Origin: Alnus glutinosa | Taxonomy: Eukaryota; Streptophyta; Magnoliopsida; Fagales; Betulaceae | Reading direction: 5' to 3' | DNA: 64,000 bases | Assembly: GCF_958979055.1 (NCBI RefSeq) | Contig: NC_084886.1 | Location: forward strand, 12,014,654 to 12,078,653 | In this document: positions 1 to 10,200 of the stretch, in pieces | Layout of the letters: the number at the start of each line of letters is the position of its first letter | How positions within the stretch are numbered: position 1 is the stretch's first letter | Notes under the pieces: model-generated | Database searches by the model: none | The model's input: the letters and a program-made list of their open reading frames with translations, nothing else | Told to the model about the DNA's origin: nothing | Program-made: the position numbers and the translations under genes

Positions 1-864
1 GAAATGGTGGTTTTGCTGATGGAGATGAAGGGTGGTAGTGCAGGCGGTGGTGGGGATGGTGGATTTTGCATTGTTTATCTCTGTTTTTTTTTCTTCTTTC
101 TTTCTTTCTTTCTTTGGGTGGGTTTGGTTGGGAACTGGAATGGATTTGGTATTCCTGTTTTGATGGGTGTTCTACTATGTGGGTGTTTTGGAGGTGTACC
201 TTTTTGTGGGTATTCGATGCTTCTGTTGCGATTGTTCAATTGTGTTGTCTTGCTTTTGGTCGTGCGTGGAAGAGAGAGTGTTCTGACCGCTCGAGAGATA
301 GATCAGAACTTGCTCCCTTTTGTTTTTTTATGTTCTATGAATCCATTATCCACCTCTGGCTGCGGTCTCAAAAACACTTGGAATAATTATAAGGAAAAAA
401 TGAAAAGCAAACAAGAGAGAAAAATTCGAGGGAGCATGAAATTCTACTTTGGAATAGATGGGACTTGGGAGCTATAATTGTTGCATTATGGTTTTTCTAT
501 CTCGCTCAAGGCTGATGCCAATGAGTCAATTTTACTCGAAGGAGGTAACTTTGACTTGTTAAACCTGTGGTGGTTACTGGTTAAGTGCATATAACGTTTT
601 AAAATTAGTAAGACATGAAAAAAGGTTTGAAATATTAAAAAAAATTAAAAAAAATAAAAAATTGTCAAGCATGAAGACATGTATGTATTTAGAGATATTT
701 AAAGGTTTGAAATTCAAGCAAGCTCATTGCAATGGATGCCATGCCATGCCACTCAGTTGACATGGGGAGATTAGGGTGATTCCCGTGAAGCTTAAGGGGC
801 ACTCTCTGAACTGAATTCTCTACTTTCTGTTTGAGCGACTCAAAACTCAAAAGTCCATTTTTTT
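1..864. other. Upstream region, no assignable gene
   Basis: An open frame runs on the + strand from 4 to 477. It begins with a Gly-rich stretch and then becomes a Phe/Leu-rich string from T-rich DNA. It matches no family I recognise, and its composition after about position 80 looks like an intron or UTR. The first 75 bases could be the tail of an exon whose gene starts outside the window. The rest, including A/T-rich DNA at 595-665, shows nothing further. It should contain the promoter of the thiazole kinase gene, but I see no decisive TATA box. Confidence 0.3.
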
Positions 865-909
865 ATGTTGGGACATCAAAATCGAACTCAATCAAATCAC
901 AACGTACAC

Positions 910-1965
910 ATGGAAACCAAGACCAGAGAGAAACCAGACTCAACGAGGTGGGCCCCGAACGCGTGGGACCTCCTCAGCGCAGTGCGAAGCCAATCACCGC
1001 TCATCCAATGCATCACCAACTTTGTCTCCATGGATCTGATGGCCAACACGCTCCTATCCGCGGGAGCATCACCGGCGATGATCCACTCCGTGGAGGAGAT
1101 CCCGGACTTTACCCCTCACGCCCACGGGCTCTGCGTCAACGTGGGCACACTCTCCGCAGACTGGCTACCGGCCATGAAGGCCGCCGCCGAGTTGGCGTGT
1201 AAGTCAGGCAAGCCGTGGGTTCTTGATCCCGTTGCTGCCGGAGCTTCCGGCTTCCGGTTAAGGGCTTGTTTGGAGCTTGTGGAGCTTAAGCCTAGCGTTA
1301 TCCGAGGAAATGCCTCCGAGATCATCGCGCTCTCCAAGGCTTCTGTTGGCCCCACTAAGGTAATTCAGTTAAAGAATACGATGATGTTTTTTTTTTGAAC
1401 GTGAATACGATGATGTTGCTTTGTGTGGTTGGAGGTTTTAGCATTATGTTGGTCACTAAAATGATAAATAACTTTATTAGATTAACATATACTTTGAAAG
1501 AATCTACCTGAGAAAACACTTATCATATTTATTAATTCAATATTTTAGAATTAATAAATATTTGTTTTCAAGGGTGTAGACAGTTCCCACGAGTCAATTG
1601 ATGCAGTGGAAGCTGCAAAGTCATTGGCTCAAGCAAGTGGTGCCATAGTTGCAGTGTCTGGAGCTGTTGACATTGTTACGGATGGGGAGAGAGTTGTTGG
1701 TGCTCACAATGGGGTGCCCATGATGCAAAGAATTACTGCAACAGGATGTTCAGTCACTGCCCTCATTGCTGCCTTTGTTGCTGTTGATCCTGTACATGCT
1801 TTTGAAGCAACAGCTTCGGCCTTGTCCATATTTGGGGTTGCCGGTGAGATGGGAATGAACATGGCCAAGGGTCCAGCTTCATTGCGAATGCACTTGATTG
1901 ATTCGCTCCATGGGCTTGATGAGGCTGATGTTCTTTCTCGCGTTAACATAACCAGTTTGTCATAG
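910..1965 (+). CDS. THIM: Hydroxyethylthiazole kinase (ThiM type)
   Basis: This enzyme phosphorylates 4-methyl-5-(2-hydroxyethyl)thiazole with ATP, salvaging the thiazole half of thiamine. There are two coding exons, 910-1359 and 1573-1965, joined in phase 0 through a GT-AG intron, giving 279 residues, the usual length. Family motifs are clear: SPLIQCITNFVSMDLMANTL near the N-terminus, GASPAMIHSVEEIPDF, the LDPVAAGASGFR segment, RGNASEI, and in exon 2 VSGAVDIVTDG and TATGCS. The Cys of TATGCS (about residue 209) is the active-site Cys position known from bacterial ThiM. An in-frame ATG at 865 would add 15 residues; 910 is preferred because its MET start gives the short N-terminus usual in plant homologues. 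No target peptide is evident, so the enzyme is probably cytosolic. It is the first member of a conserved block that continues with dirigent genes. Confidence 0.93.
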
Positions 1966-3469
1966 TAGATGGGAGCTGTATGTATGGTATGTTGACTGTC
2001 ACTAGACCTGATAGACTGACTATTGTATAGCGCCCATATTTTTATCATGAAGACCTCGTATGAATTGGTCAGTGTGTTAGCTGCTACACATTTTTGTTTG
2101 AAAATAGAGCTGCTGAACTAGTTTTTGTTTCATGAGAATTGTAGGCAGCTTTGGAGGAGCTTAAGTCTTTGTTCTTCATTACTCGACAACCACACTTGTT
2201 TTTTCTTGATGCTTAGTAATCACGATTTTCTGTTTTTTTCCTTCTAACTAGGTGTTTTCTCTAGTATATTTCATGTATGCCTGGGACGCGTTACACTTTT
2301 TATGATATCTCGATTACTTATTAAAGTAAAATAAAATAAAAGAATTGTAGGCAGCTTTTGTTTGAATGGTGTCTGAGCTTAGTATTGATGATGTGTTTGG
2401 GGATGATCACACCATAACAAGTGTGGTCATCCACACTTAATTATCTCCATGGAAGGAAGGTGATAACTTCCATGGAGGTCAAAGCAAAAAGGGTGCAACT
2501 CTTCATGAAGAGTTGCTTGGCTGTCTACAAATAGACAGGGGGTTAGAGGACGAAATTCACTTAATCTTCTGGCCTTTTTCTCTTTGTTCTCCTCCTGGAT
2601 TTCCATCCTAATGGGAATAACCTTTCCATCAACTTCCATTGATATTTATCCAAGAACCAACAAGTTTCTCTTGTAATTGCTTTTTCCCTTGTTATTTTCA
2701 CTTGTAAAGTGGAAAAAGATTTGACGATCTTTGCACATTTCAACCAATAGTTTGGATTTGAGTTGTGAAGCTTTATGACTTGCTTACTCCACTTGTATAA
2801 GTTTCATAAATGGATTAGTCTTACATTCTGATCCAAACAAAGTAGGAGGAATCTATAACTCATGGGTACCTTCAGTTATAGAGCAATAATTGTAGTTCAA
2901 AAATTCACATCCTTTGTTTACTTGTTCGTTGCTTGTCAACAATTATGGATCATCAATCTTAAAAAGTTTTACTTTACATCATTGATATCCTGTCTCATGA
3001 GTGAGCTTGTTCTTTTAGAGAAGTATGACATTTAAAGGTTTTTTTTTTTTTTTTTCACGGTGGTTACTCTAGCAACCAGCTCTGGCCAAAAATGTTAAAA
3101 AATAGATTGTAGTTCGAGTGTAATGCAAATTCAATAGTATATTGTGAAACAAAATTGCTTATACTTCAGCTTTTCATTGCAAACCTTTTTATTGATGTGA
3201 GTGGCAATACTACATCTTGCATATATGGGATAATCAAGATTCTATTACAATTGTACCCCTAGTAGGGTAATCAAGTACCAAGACATCATCTTTCATATGC
3301 CATCACCATAAGCAGAAAACTTCAGAAGTCATGACAGGATTACAACTAAGAGAGATAAAATTTTCAATTATCTTGACTTACAGCAGTTACATTAATAGAT
3401 ACTAACCATCTCCACACAAACAAAGCAGCACTCGTTTTTATCATACATTCTCAGTTTTCTTATACATTC
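1966..3469. other. Intergenic region between thiazole kinase and dirigent genes
   Basis: The left part is the 3' UTR of the thiazole kinase gene. The stretch 2400-2800 has a short inverted repeat around GTGTGGTCATCCACAC, a CTACAAATAGA TATA-like motif at 2524 and a TTTCTCTTGTAATTG polyadenylation-like region, an arrangement that resembles a solo LTR. I cannot find matching ends or a target duplication. No open frame here looks like a protein. A poly-T run lies near 3041-3055. The right end holds the 3' UTR of the dirigent gene on the minus strand. Confidence 0.4.
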
Positions 3470-4222
3470 TTAATATTTTAGATGGACGGTGATCCTCAAC
3501 AATTCCTCTGCACCATCTGTGACATGTTGACCTGGAGGGATCAGTGATCGTACTTCCGCAATCCCATAAGCATTCTTAAACTTGCCTGTCCCTCCTGTCA
3601 CTGACAAATATGAAACAGTACTCCCAATTTTGTATACTCCATAGAAGTTTAGGCTGTCATTATATTCCCCTCCTTCCATCATAGCCGTAAACGCCATCAT
3701 CTGGGTGGTCCCATCTGCAGAGCTTGCCACATAAACTCCTTGAGCTTTTCCCAGTGTTTGTGACCCCAAATCCGGACTGGAGGTCAATATGTCATCAATG
3801 ACAGTGATCGTTCCAAAGCCTAATCCCAACCCATCAGGTCCCAATTGGATCTGAGGTGGGTTTTGATTATTTGGATTTCCTGCAAAAGCAGTACCAGTTA
3901 AGCCAGTTCCTAGTGGGAGACCAGTGACACCGTTAATGGTTGGAATGGCACCATTGGCATTGGGGATGGCAACCCCGCCTTGTGGAGGGTCAAACCCTAT
4001 CTGCTTTGCAAAGGGCACTTGACCGTCGTAGATGTTACCTAACAAGCCAGTGATTGGCCTAGCTGTTGGGCTACTACCTCCAAGAATGTCATGCATGTAT
4101 AACTCAAGCACTGGTTCTTCTTTGCTGGCTGCTGCAGGATCAACTGCAGCAATGACTCTTGCCATGTTCACAGTTGCAATTAGCATTGTAATGAGAATTG
4201 TTGGTGATGATTGCTTGAACAT
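3470..4222 (-). CDS. Dirigent protein, ESB1/DIR10-16-25-like, copy 1
   Basis: This single-exon gene encodes a 250-residue secreted protein. Dirigent proteins steer stereospecific coupling of monolignol radicals in the cell wall; this subgroup is linked to Casparian strip lignin. A hydrophobic signal peptide covers residues 1-25, with likely cleavage after IAA. The first conserved strand, LELYMHDILGG, is at 39-49. It is followed by the subgroup's inserted Gly/Asn/Pro-rich linker (about 65-130, including PQGGVAIPNANGAIPTING). The rest of the beta-barrel is at 131-250: FGTITVIDD, QGVYVASS, MMAFTAMMEGGEYNDSLNFYG, VTGGTGKFKNA and a C-terminal RITVHLKY. The Asp of the VIDD motif and the TGGTGKF loop are present. 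It is a tandem duplicate of the gene at 5690-6436, to which it is very similar along its full length. No frame breaks are seen. Confidence 0.94.
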   Translation of the reverse strand: MFKQSSPTILITMLIATVNMARVIAAVDPAAASKEEPVLELYMHDILGGSSPTARPITGLLGNIYDGQVPFAKQIGFDPPQGGVAIPNANGAIPTINGVTGLPLGTGLTGTAFAGNPNNQNPPQIQLGPDGLGLGFGTITVIDDILTSSPDLGSQTLGKAQGVYVASSADGTTQMMAFTAMMEGGEYNDSLNFYGVYKIGSTVSYLSVTGGTGKFKNAYGIAEVRSLIPPGQHVTDGAEELLRITVHLKY

Positions 4223-4316
4223 CTTGAAGTGTGTATATCAGAGGGTTATTGGATCCTTGAGGATTGAAAGATGAAGGTTTATGGATGATTATGCAAGTGG
4301 CTTATGGACCTTGCTT

Positions 4317-4326
4317 CATATATATT
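4317..4326 (-). promoter_or_regulatory. TATA box of dirigent copy 1
   Basis: On the coding strand this reads AATATATATG, about 95 bases upstream of the start codon at 4222. That leaves room for a short 5' UTR. No competing TATA motif lies closer. It is a motif match only; the transcription start is not known. Confidence 0.5.
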
Positions 4327-5689
4327 GAAGGCATAACCAGCTTAAGGTGGAGTTGTTGGAAGAAGGTGGTGGTGCAGTTGTTGAAGCTATGTTAGTTATG
4401 GGAAGTTATTGTTGTTTTAGGTGTATTAGCTATTTATCATCTAATCATTTAGATTTGTTTTAGGTATAAGCTATTGATCGTTTTAGAAAGGGAAAAAAAT
4501 ACAGATGGCATGCAGAAGCATGGTCTCATCTATGCTGGGTTCCACACCCAACTTTATTCACAACAAATTTGAACTGATTGTCACCCAATTGTGTAAATTT
4601 CGGAGTATTTTCCTTGCAGCTGATTCACTTTTGGTTAATAGCAACAACAGATTGCTGGGATAACGTTTGTTCAAAGCTGATATGTTGAGCGCTACAGTCC
4701 CCCGCATTTGCTGGTTGCCTGTACTAGTAATGAAGCTGAAATTGTGGAACTCCTGGGAGACGCAAAACGGTAAATCGACAAGTTCTAGAAGTCTTTAGTT
4801 ATAGGCAATGCCTCTGATTCCATTGATAAGTAAGATTTTTATTGAAAGCACTAAAAAAAAGAGTGTGCATTGCAGTATCTATGAGTTTTAGCTCAAAATG
4901 ATGCATCTTCTCTCCATAAAAATAGGGTAAAGGATGAAGTCGTGGGCTCAAAATTCATTGGATGTTTGTGCAACTTCTTAAAAAAAGAGAGTGTATCTGT
5001 GTAAGTCGAGTTTGCCAATGATTGAAGTGCCAGAGTCTCCTTAAGAGGTGAACTTCGACCTTGGTTAACATTGGTCTCTTTGGTTGTGTGGAGGAGTCAT
5101 GGGGAAAGTTTAAAGTCATGTTACTGCTATAATCTTGTCAAGTCTGCTATAATCTTGCCAATGAGTTTCTAGAAATGATTACTTGTCTGAAATAAGACTT
5201 AAGCTTTTCTTTTCTTTTTGATTTTTGGCTTTAACAACATAATACAGGCTATTTGAGAGCAAGGTTTATGGAACATGCCTGTCTTGTAGGGATGACAGGT
5301 TTCGGAAACCACACTTAAGAGGAAATGAAATTAAAAAAATCCAGTTTCTTGACAAGGATGTATGTTGTGTTTTCCCTTTTAATTTTTGTTTTCTTGCCCC
5401 AGTGTTCTTTGCTCAGTGGCATTTCAAGGTGCATTTTGTTTCATTGTTTGTATTGAAAAGCACCGCTGAGAACAAATTTGCAAGGATCATAAACAACATC
5501 CATCCCCATATTTCAACAGAACAACTCTTTTTCGTTTTCTTTTTTGGTACAGTATTACAAATCAAGAACTGAAGAAACTTGAAAATTAATTTTGACAAAC
5601 TTCAACCAAACTGAGAAATTTAAAACCCATGCCCGGGTTCACCTTCAAGAAAAACTTCACATTTTTGTCTTCAGATTTTCATACCATAC
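4327..5689. other. Intergenic region between the two dirigent genes
   Basis: No complete gene is seen. Two short stretches look like relic exons on the + strand. One is about 4681-4773, read as a frame ending in VELLGDAKR and then a stop. The other is about 5249-5345, preceded by a TACAG acceptor-like sequence and read as LFESKVYGTCLSC and onward. I do not recognise either. The right end is the 3' UTR of the second dirigent gene. Confidence 0.35.
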
Positions 5690-6436
5690 TTAGTAGGTTA
5701 GATGCACTGTAATCCTCAGCAATGTTTCTGCACCATCGAGGACATGTTGACCAGGTGGTATGAGTGATCGCACCTCGGCAAAACCACTTGCATTCTTGAA
5801 CTTGCCAGTACCGCCAGTCACTGACAAGTATGACAGGGTGCTTCCTATCTTGTATATGCCATAGAAGTTCAGGCTATCACCATATTCTCCTCCTTCAATC
5901 ACGGCTGTAAATGCCATCATCTGTGTAATTCCGTCCGCCGAGCTCGCCACGTAAACTCCTTGAGCTTTGCCAACTGTCTGCGACCCCAACTCGGGCCCGG
6001 AGGTCAGCACATCATCGATGACGGTGATGGTTCCAAACCCTAGTCCCAATCCATCTGGTCCCAGTTGGATCTGAGGCTGGTTCTGATTGTTTGCGTTTCC
6101 TGCACCAGTTAAGCCAGTTCCAAGTGGTATGCCAGTGACACCATTAACGGTTGGAATTGCACCATTGGCATTGGGGATAGCAACCCCACCTTGTGGAGGA
6201 ACGAAGCCTATTGGCCTTGCAAAGGGCACTTGACCATTGTAGATGTTTCCTAGCAAGCCAGTGATTGGCCTAGCTGTAGGGCTATTGCCCCCAAGAATGT
6301 CGTGCATGTATAGTTCAAGAATGGGTTCTTTTCCGGTGGCCGCTACGGGGTCAACTGCAGCCATAATCATCCCCACATGCACAAGTGCAATTAGCATTGT
6401 GAGGAAAAAGGAAGCTGATGATAATCCTTTGGACAT
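5690..6436 (-). CDS. Dirigent protein, ESB1/DIR10-16-25-like, copy 2
   Basis: This intronless gene of 248 residues is the tandem paralogue of the gene at 3470-4222. Signal peptide residues 1-26 end in IMAA. They are followed by LELYMHDILGGNSPTARP, the PQGGVAIPNANGAIPTVNG linker and the C-terminal dirigent barrel (FGTITVIDDVLTSGP, QGVYVASSADG, VTGGTGKFKNASG, RITVHLTY). Compared with copy 1 it has a two-residue shorter linker after LGTGLTG, and most differences lie in the signal peptide and linker. Both copies are intact, so both are probably functional. They could provide dosage or tissue-specific expression in lignifying walls; expression cannot be judged from the sequence. Confidence 0.94.
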   Translation of the reverse strand: MSKGLSSASFFLTMLIALVHVGMIMAAVDPVAATGKEPILELYMHDILGGNSPTARPITGLLGNIYNGQVPFARPIGFVPPQGGVAIPNANGAIPTVNGVTGIPLGTGLTGAGNANNQNQPQIQLGPDGLGLGFGTITVIDDVLTSGPELGSQTVGKAQGVYVASSADGITQMMAFTAVIEGGEYGDSLNFYGIYKIGSTLSYLSVTGGTGKFKNASGFAEVRSLIPPGQHVLDGAETLLRITVHLTY

Positions 6437-6502
6437 CTTGAATTTCTAAGATGAAGAAGATTATGGGGTTTTGGATGAATATGAAATGGCTATAAACCAT
6501 AG

Positions 6503-6512
6503 TATTTATATA
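6503..6512 (-). promoter_or_regulatory. TATA box of dirigent copy 2
   Basis: The coding strand reads TATATAAATA, about 67 bases before the ATG at 6436. It is a good plant TATA match at a plausible distance. The DNA from here to about 6990 holds no recognisable coding sequence. Confidence 0.55.
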
Positions 6513-6992
6513 GAGATGGAGAATGTGAGATGAAGATTGAGTTGTGGTGATGCTAAGATGGTGTAGTGGTTGGGTTTGTGTTAGTTATTAGAATGTGAAC
6601 CATTCCATTTTGGGGCATCTTATTAGATATTCTTTCTTGGAAGCTGACTTCAGTGTAGCGGGTACAACTAACCCAAAACCATGTCATAACATATAATTTG
6701 CAAATGAACACCTTATGCCCTATAGATATTTTTCAAGGAAAATAAATTATACAAATTTACCCCAAGGCCATGCCATTCATGACCAAAACTAAACTGGTCT
6801 ATGTTGTGCCACAGATGGGACATGAACACTGATTAATTACAAAGACAGCAAGTTAATCTGAGGAACCAAGCCCCCAGCCTTCATATGCTTAAGTCAATGG
6901 CTAAACTAAAATCAACCAAATAGTGTGAATACAGAAATTGGTAATTGTTATTACCAGGCATCTAATTCTCGACTTGCCTATACTATTTTTGC

Positions 6993-7128
6993 TAAGGTTG
7001 ATAATTTTTTACACAACTCGCAAACATGACATGAATTCAATACGAAATTAGTGAGTTATAGTAAAGAGGTTTAACTCATGCATCAATACGATCCGAATCC
7101 GACACGCAAACACGAATTACCATCCCTA
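6993..7128. mobile_element. Short hAT-like MITE
   Basis: The ends TAAGGTTGATAATT and (reverse) TAGGGATGGTAATTCG form imperfect terminal inverted repeats like those of the hAT element at 35868. The flanks ATTTTTGC and ATTTTTTC differ at one base and may be an aged 8 bp target duplication. The interior contains ATCCGAATCCGACACG, which resembles the subterminal repeats of that larger hAT element. No coding capacity. Confidence 0.45.
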
Positions 7129-7297
7129 ATTTTTTCTTTCTTTTCATGAAAGTTTATTTGTCATTTATGTTGATTGAAGAATAACAAAGGCTGAAAGAAT
7201 TATTACAATATAATAAGGGAGAAAAGCTAAAGCAAACCAAAGGTAGGTGTTTGGGAGGGAGGGGGGTGTGGGGGGAAGCTACATTTTTCATTGCCAA

Positions 7298-10200
7298 TCA
7301 TGGCAGAGTCGAGTCAGCTGTCTGTTGCACAGGCTCATCATGATCTCTGACTTTGTTCTGTATCACAATCGGGGAGATCAGAGTCCATACTGTATAAATA
7401 CTGCAGATTAGTAAATAAGCAAAGAAGAGAGAGAAAGGAAAGAATGATGGTCTCAATCATTACTTCACAAAAATGTTCCAAATCCTAGCTCAATTTTTTT
7501 TTTTTTTTTATTAAGTATTTTATTCTTTCCGAAGCTAAATTTCTACATGTAATTTACATATAATAGTAATAATAACAATGACAATAATAGTAGAAACTCT
7601 AAGTTGAATGATGACACTTAACGTCAAATCTTTAGCTGACACTACTATAATTTCTTATTTGACTTACCTAATTGCATATTACTATTGATGTAATGACCAA
7701 ATTTAAAGTGCTATTGAAGGTGATTGCCAACAAAAGAATATATGGTAGATTGGTGTTTATATCTTCCTTGCATCTACTTGCATACTTGTAGTGCATTTCA
7801 ATTGACTCAATCATTTCTGTCCTTAAAAGCATATCAAGGTACCAAAGTAATTTCAGCAAGACAAAGATGCCTCAAATTATAAAGATTTAAGCAAAATTTT
7901 GTGTAAGCAATTGGTAGAGGATTGCCATTACTAAAGCCCACCAGCTCGAGTTTTATCCATGTTTTGTCTATTTACAAAGTCCATCGCAGTGCTAATTGGC
8001 CTTAGCACAATTTAGCTAGATGGGCCACCTCTATTATCTTTAGTGGATGCAATCCCATTTCATCCATTCCCCATTAGTTATTGTTCCCATCAGTGATTTA
8101 ACCAACAACCCCCACCACCCCCCCCCCCCCCCCCCCCCCCCCACCCCCCCCCCACCCCGCAAGTCTAGGATCTTCTATGCCCCCTTTTTTTTGTCCTTAA
8201 TCAGAAAAAAAAAAAAAAAAACGAAGAAAAAAAAAAAAGAGAAGAAAAAGTTGAGGAGGATTTCATCTACATGAATTTGCTTACAGTATATTGTGGCTGC
8301 AAACCACTCGTTGACTATTTTCACCCATGTACTTGCCCAGCCAACATCTATGCTCCACCTGATTGTTCTGAAATGCATAAGCATATATCCATAATATGAT
8401 ATGAAAAATGGTAGATGGAAAGATTTAAATGACAGGAGGCATGAGTAGTTAGATTCTTTACTTCCTGGCTGAGTCATTTAGGTTCCAACTGATAAATAAC
8501 ATGGCAAAGTACATGGCCCCAAAGGCGAATACCAGGTGGAAAAATCCGTACTTGTAAGGAATATCATCATCCTGTTGAACTTCATCTTTGCGAAACTGGA
8601 AAGAACCAGTAATTATCATAGTATTTTGGCAAATAAACAAAATTGCAATAATGCTCACTCTTAAGGAGTGATTAGATTGCCCCAAGGATGTTCCAGATAT
8701 TTCACATTTATCCTCAGGTAGCTGACAAAGAGAAGAAGACATGATACCGTTTGCATGATTCATTTTGTTGGATTCATATCTAAAAAATGAATTAATTGTA
8801 TGGTGTTTTTGTTTTCCAGTTGCTAATTAATTGATTGAACTTCCTAAAACTAATACATGTTTTCCTGCCTTCTGTCAACAATCGAACAAAATTTGTAAGA
8901 AAGATTTTTCTTTTGAACTGGCTCATGCAAATGGAGGAAACAAAGTTGCAGCTGTTTATTCATCCAAAAAAAAAAAAGTAGCAGCTGTTTGACCTTTCAC
9001 TTTAATGGAGAATATCTTTAGTGAGTAACCACTGCAACTGAAAATGCTTTTTCCGGGAGAGATGGCAGTGTTTGCTGACTAGATGTGACTAATGATTGAA
9101 TTTTCTAACTTATTGCATACTCTGAGGGGTGGTGACATCAAATAAGAAATAGAAACTCACCTGAAATGATTGTGAATCAATCCCAGTTGAAAAGGTTGCC
9201 ATGACAATTGCACATATTGCCATCAGGAAGCTCTGGAAGGTCAAGACACCCATGCAAGGAAAGAAATATTTTTTAGTTAATTCACCTTCCTTCTCTTTTT
9301 TCTTGTTTTTTTTGGGCAAAATTTCCAACTATGTGCAAGTATTTGATGCATCAAGGACAAGATAAATAGCATGGCACAGATGTTTTTATTGTTAAGATGT
9401 CAGCAATTACCAGACAGACATTCATAGTTGCAGTGTTCATATGTTTCGAATCTTTCAGTTCTGTCCTATAGAGCACTTGAAACAGGTTCAATTATATTTG
9501 CTGCACATTAAACTATTAAGTTTCATGAAACAAAAATTTTAGTTTATATATTGATTCATGCTGTTGGCTGTGGTTTTCAGAACAATTTCACCACAGGATA
9601 TGGATTTTTGTTCCTCCAAAGACCAAGAAAAAAAATAAAAAATGGAAGCATTTCATCTACATGAGTGTTTAGATATGCTCCCAGGCTTCATTGCCTTCAT
9701 TCTTTAATTGAAACTAATATAGATGTATATTTTTCATGGGATGAAGTGTTCTCATCATGATTATGATGATAGTAAAAAAATACAAGAAATTGCTTAAATG
9801 AGGTGCTTATATTCAGTCGTGAAGAAATGGCCACACTGGTGACAATTTCTCATAATAGTGAAAGATTCCAACAGTCAAAAGAAGAGCAAAGCACGATTTT
9901 CCACAACGCATTTAAAAATATAATTGGTGGACACTAAAATGGTTTCACAACTCTTACGAGCATCTTGGTCCAATCACTTACAAGTATGGTGGTCCAATCA
10001 CTGTTTCCAGTCACTTGCTTTTTTGTGTTGCATTCCACAGTGGCAGGTTCACTGAAATGCCATGAGTCAATCAGAATGAAGCCAGATAAAAAAAAGTGTG
10101 TGATCGATCTAACAAATGTCAGGGAAACCTTCTAAAAGCAACATTTAAACTGGTATTCTTATACAAAGAAACAAGATGTTTATCAAGCTTTCACATCCAA

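Noticed and set aside
4-477. Open frame of 157 codons at the left edge
   Set aside because: After a short Gly-rich start it becomes a Phe/Leu string from T-rich DNA with no domain, so it is not listed as a gene.
2400-2800. Solo LTR
   Set aside because: TATA-like and polyadenylation-like motifs are present, but no TG...CA ends or target duplication could be fixed.
7905-7965. tRNA-like AATTGGTAGAGGATTGCC sequence
   Set aside because: Box B is poor and no stem, tail or duplication is visible.
8047-8274. Proline-rich open frame
   Set aside because: It is the translation of a C homopolymer followed by poly-A inside a SERINC intron.
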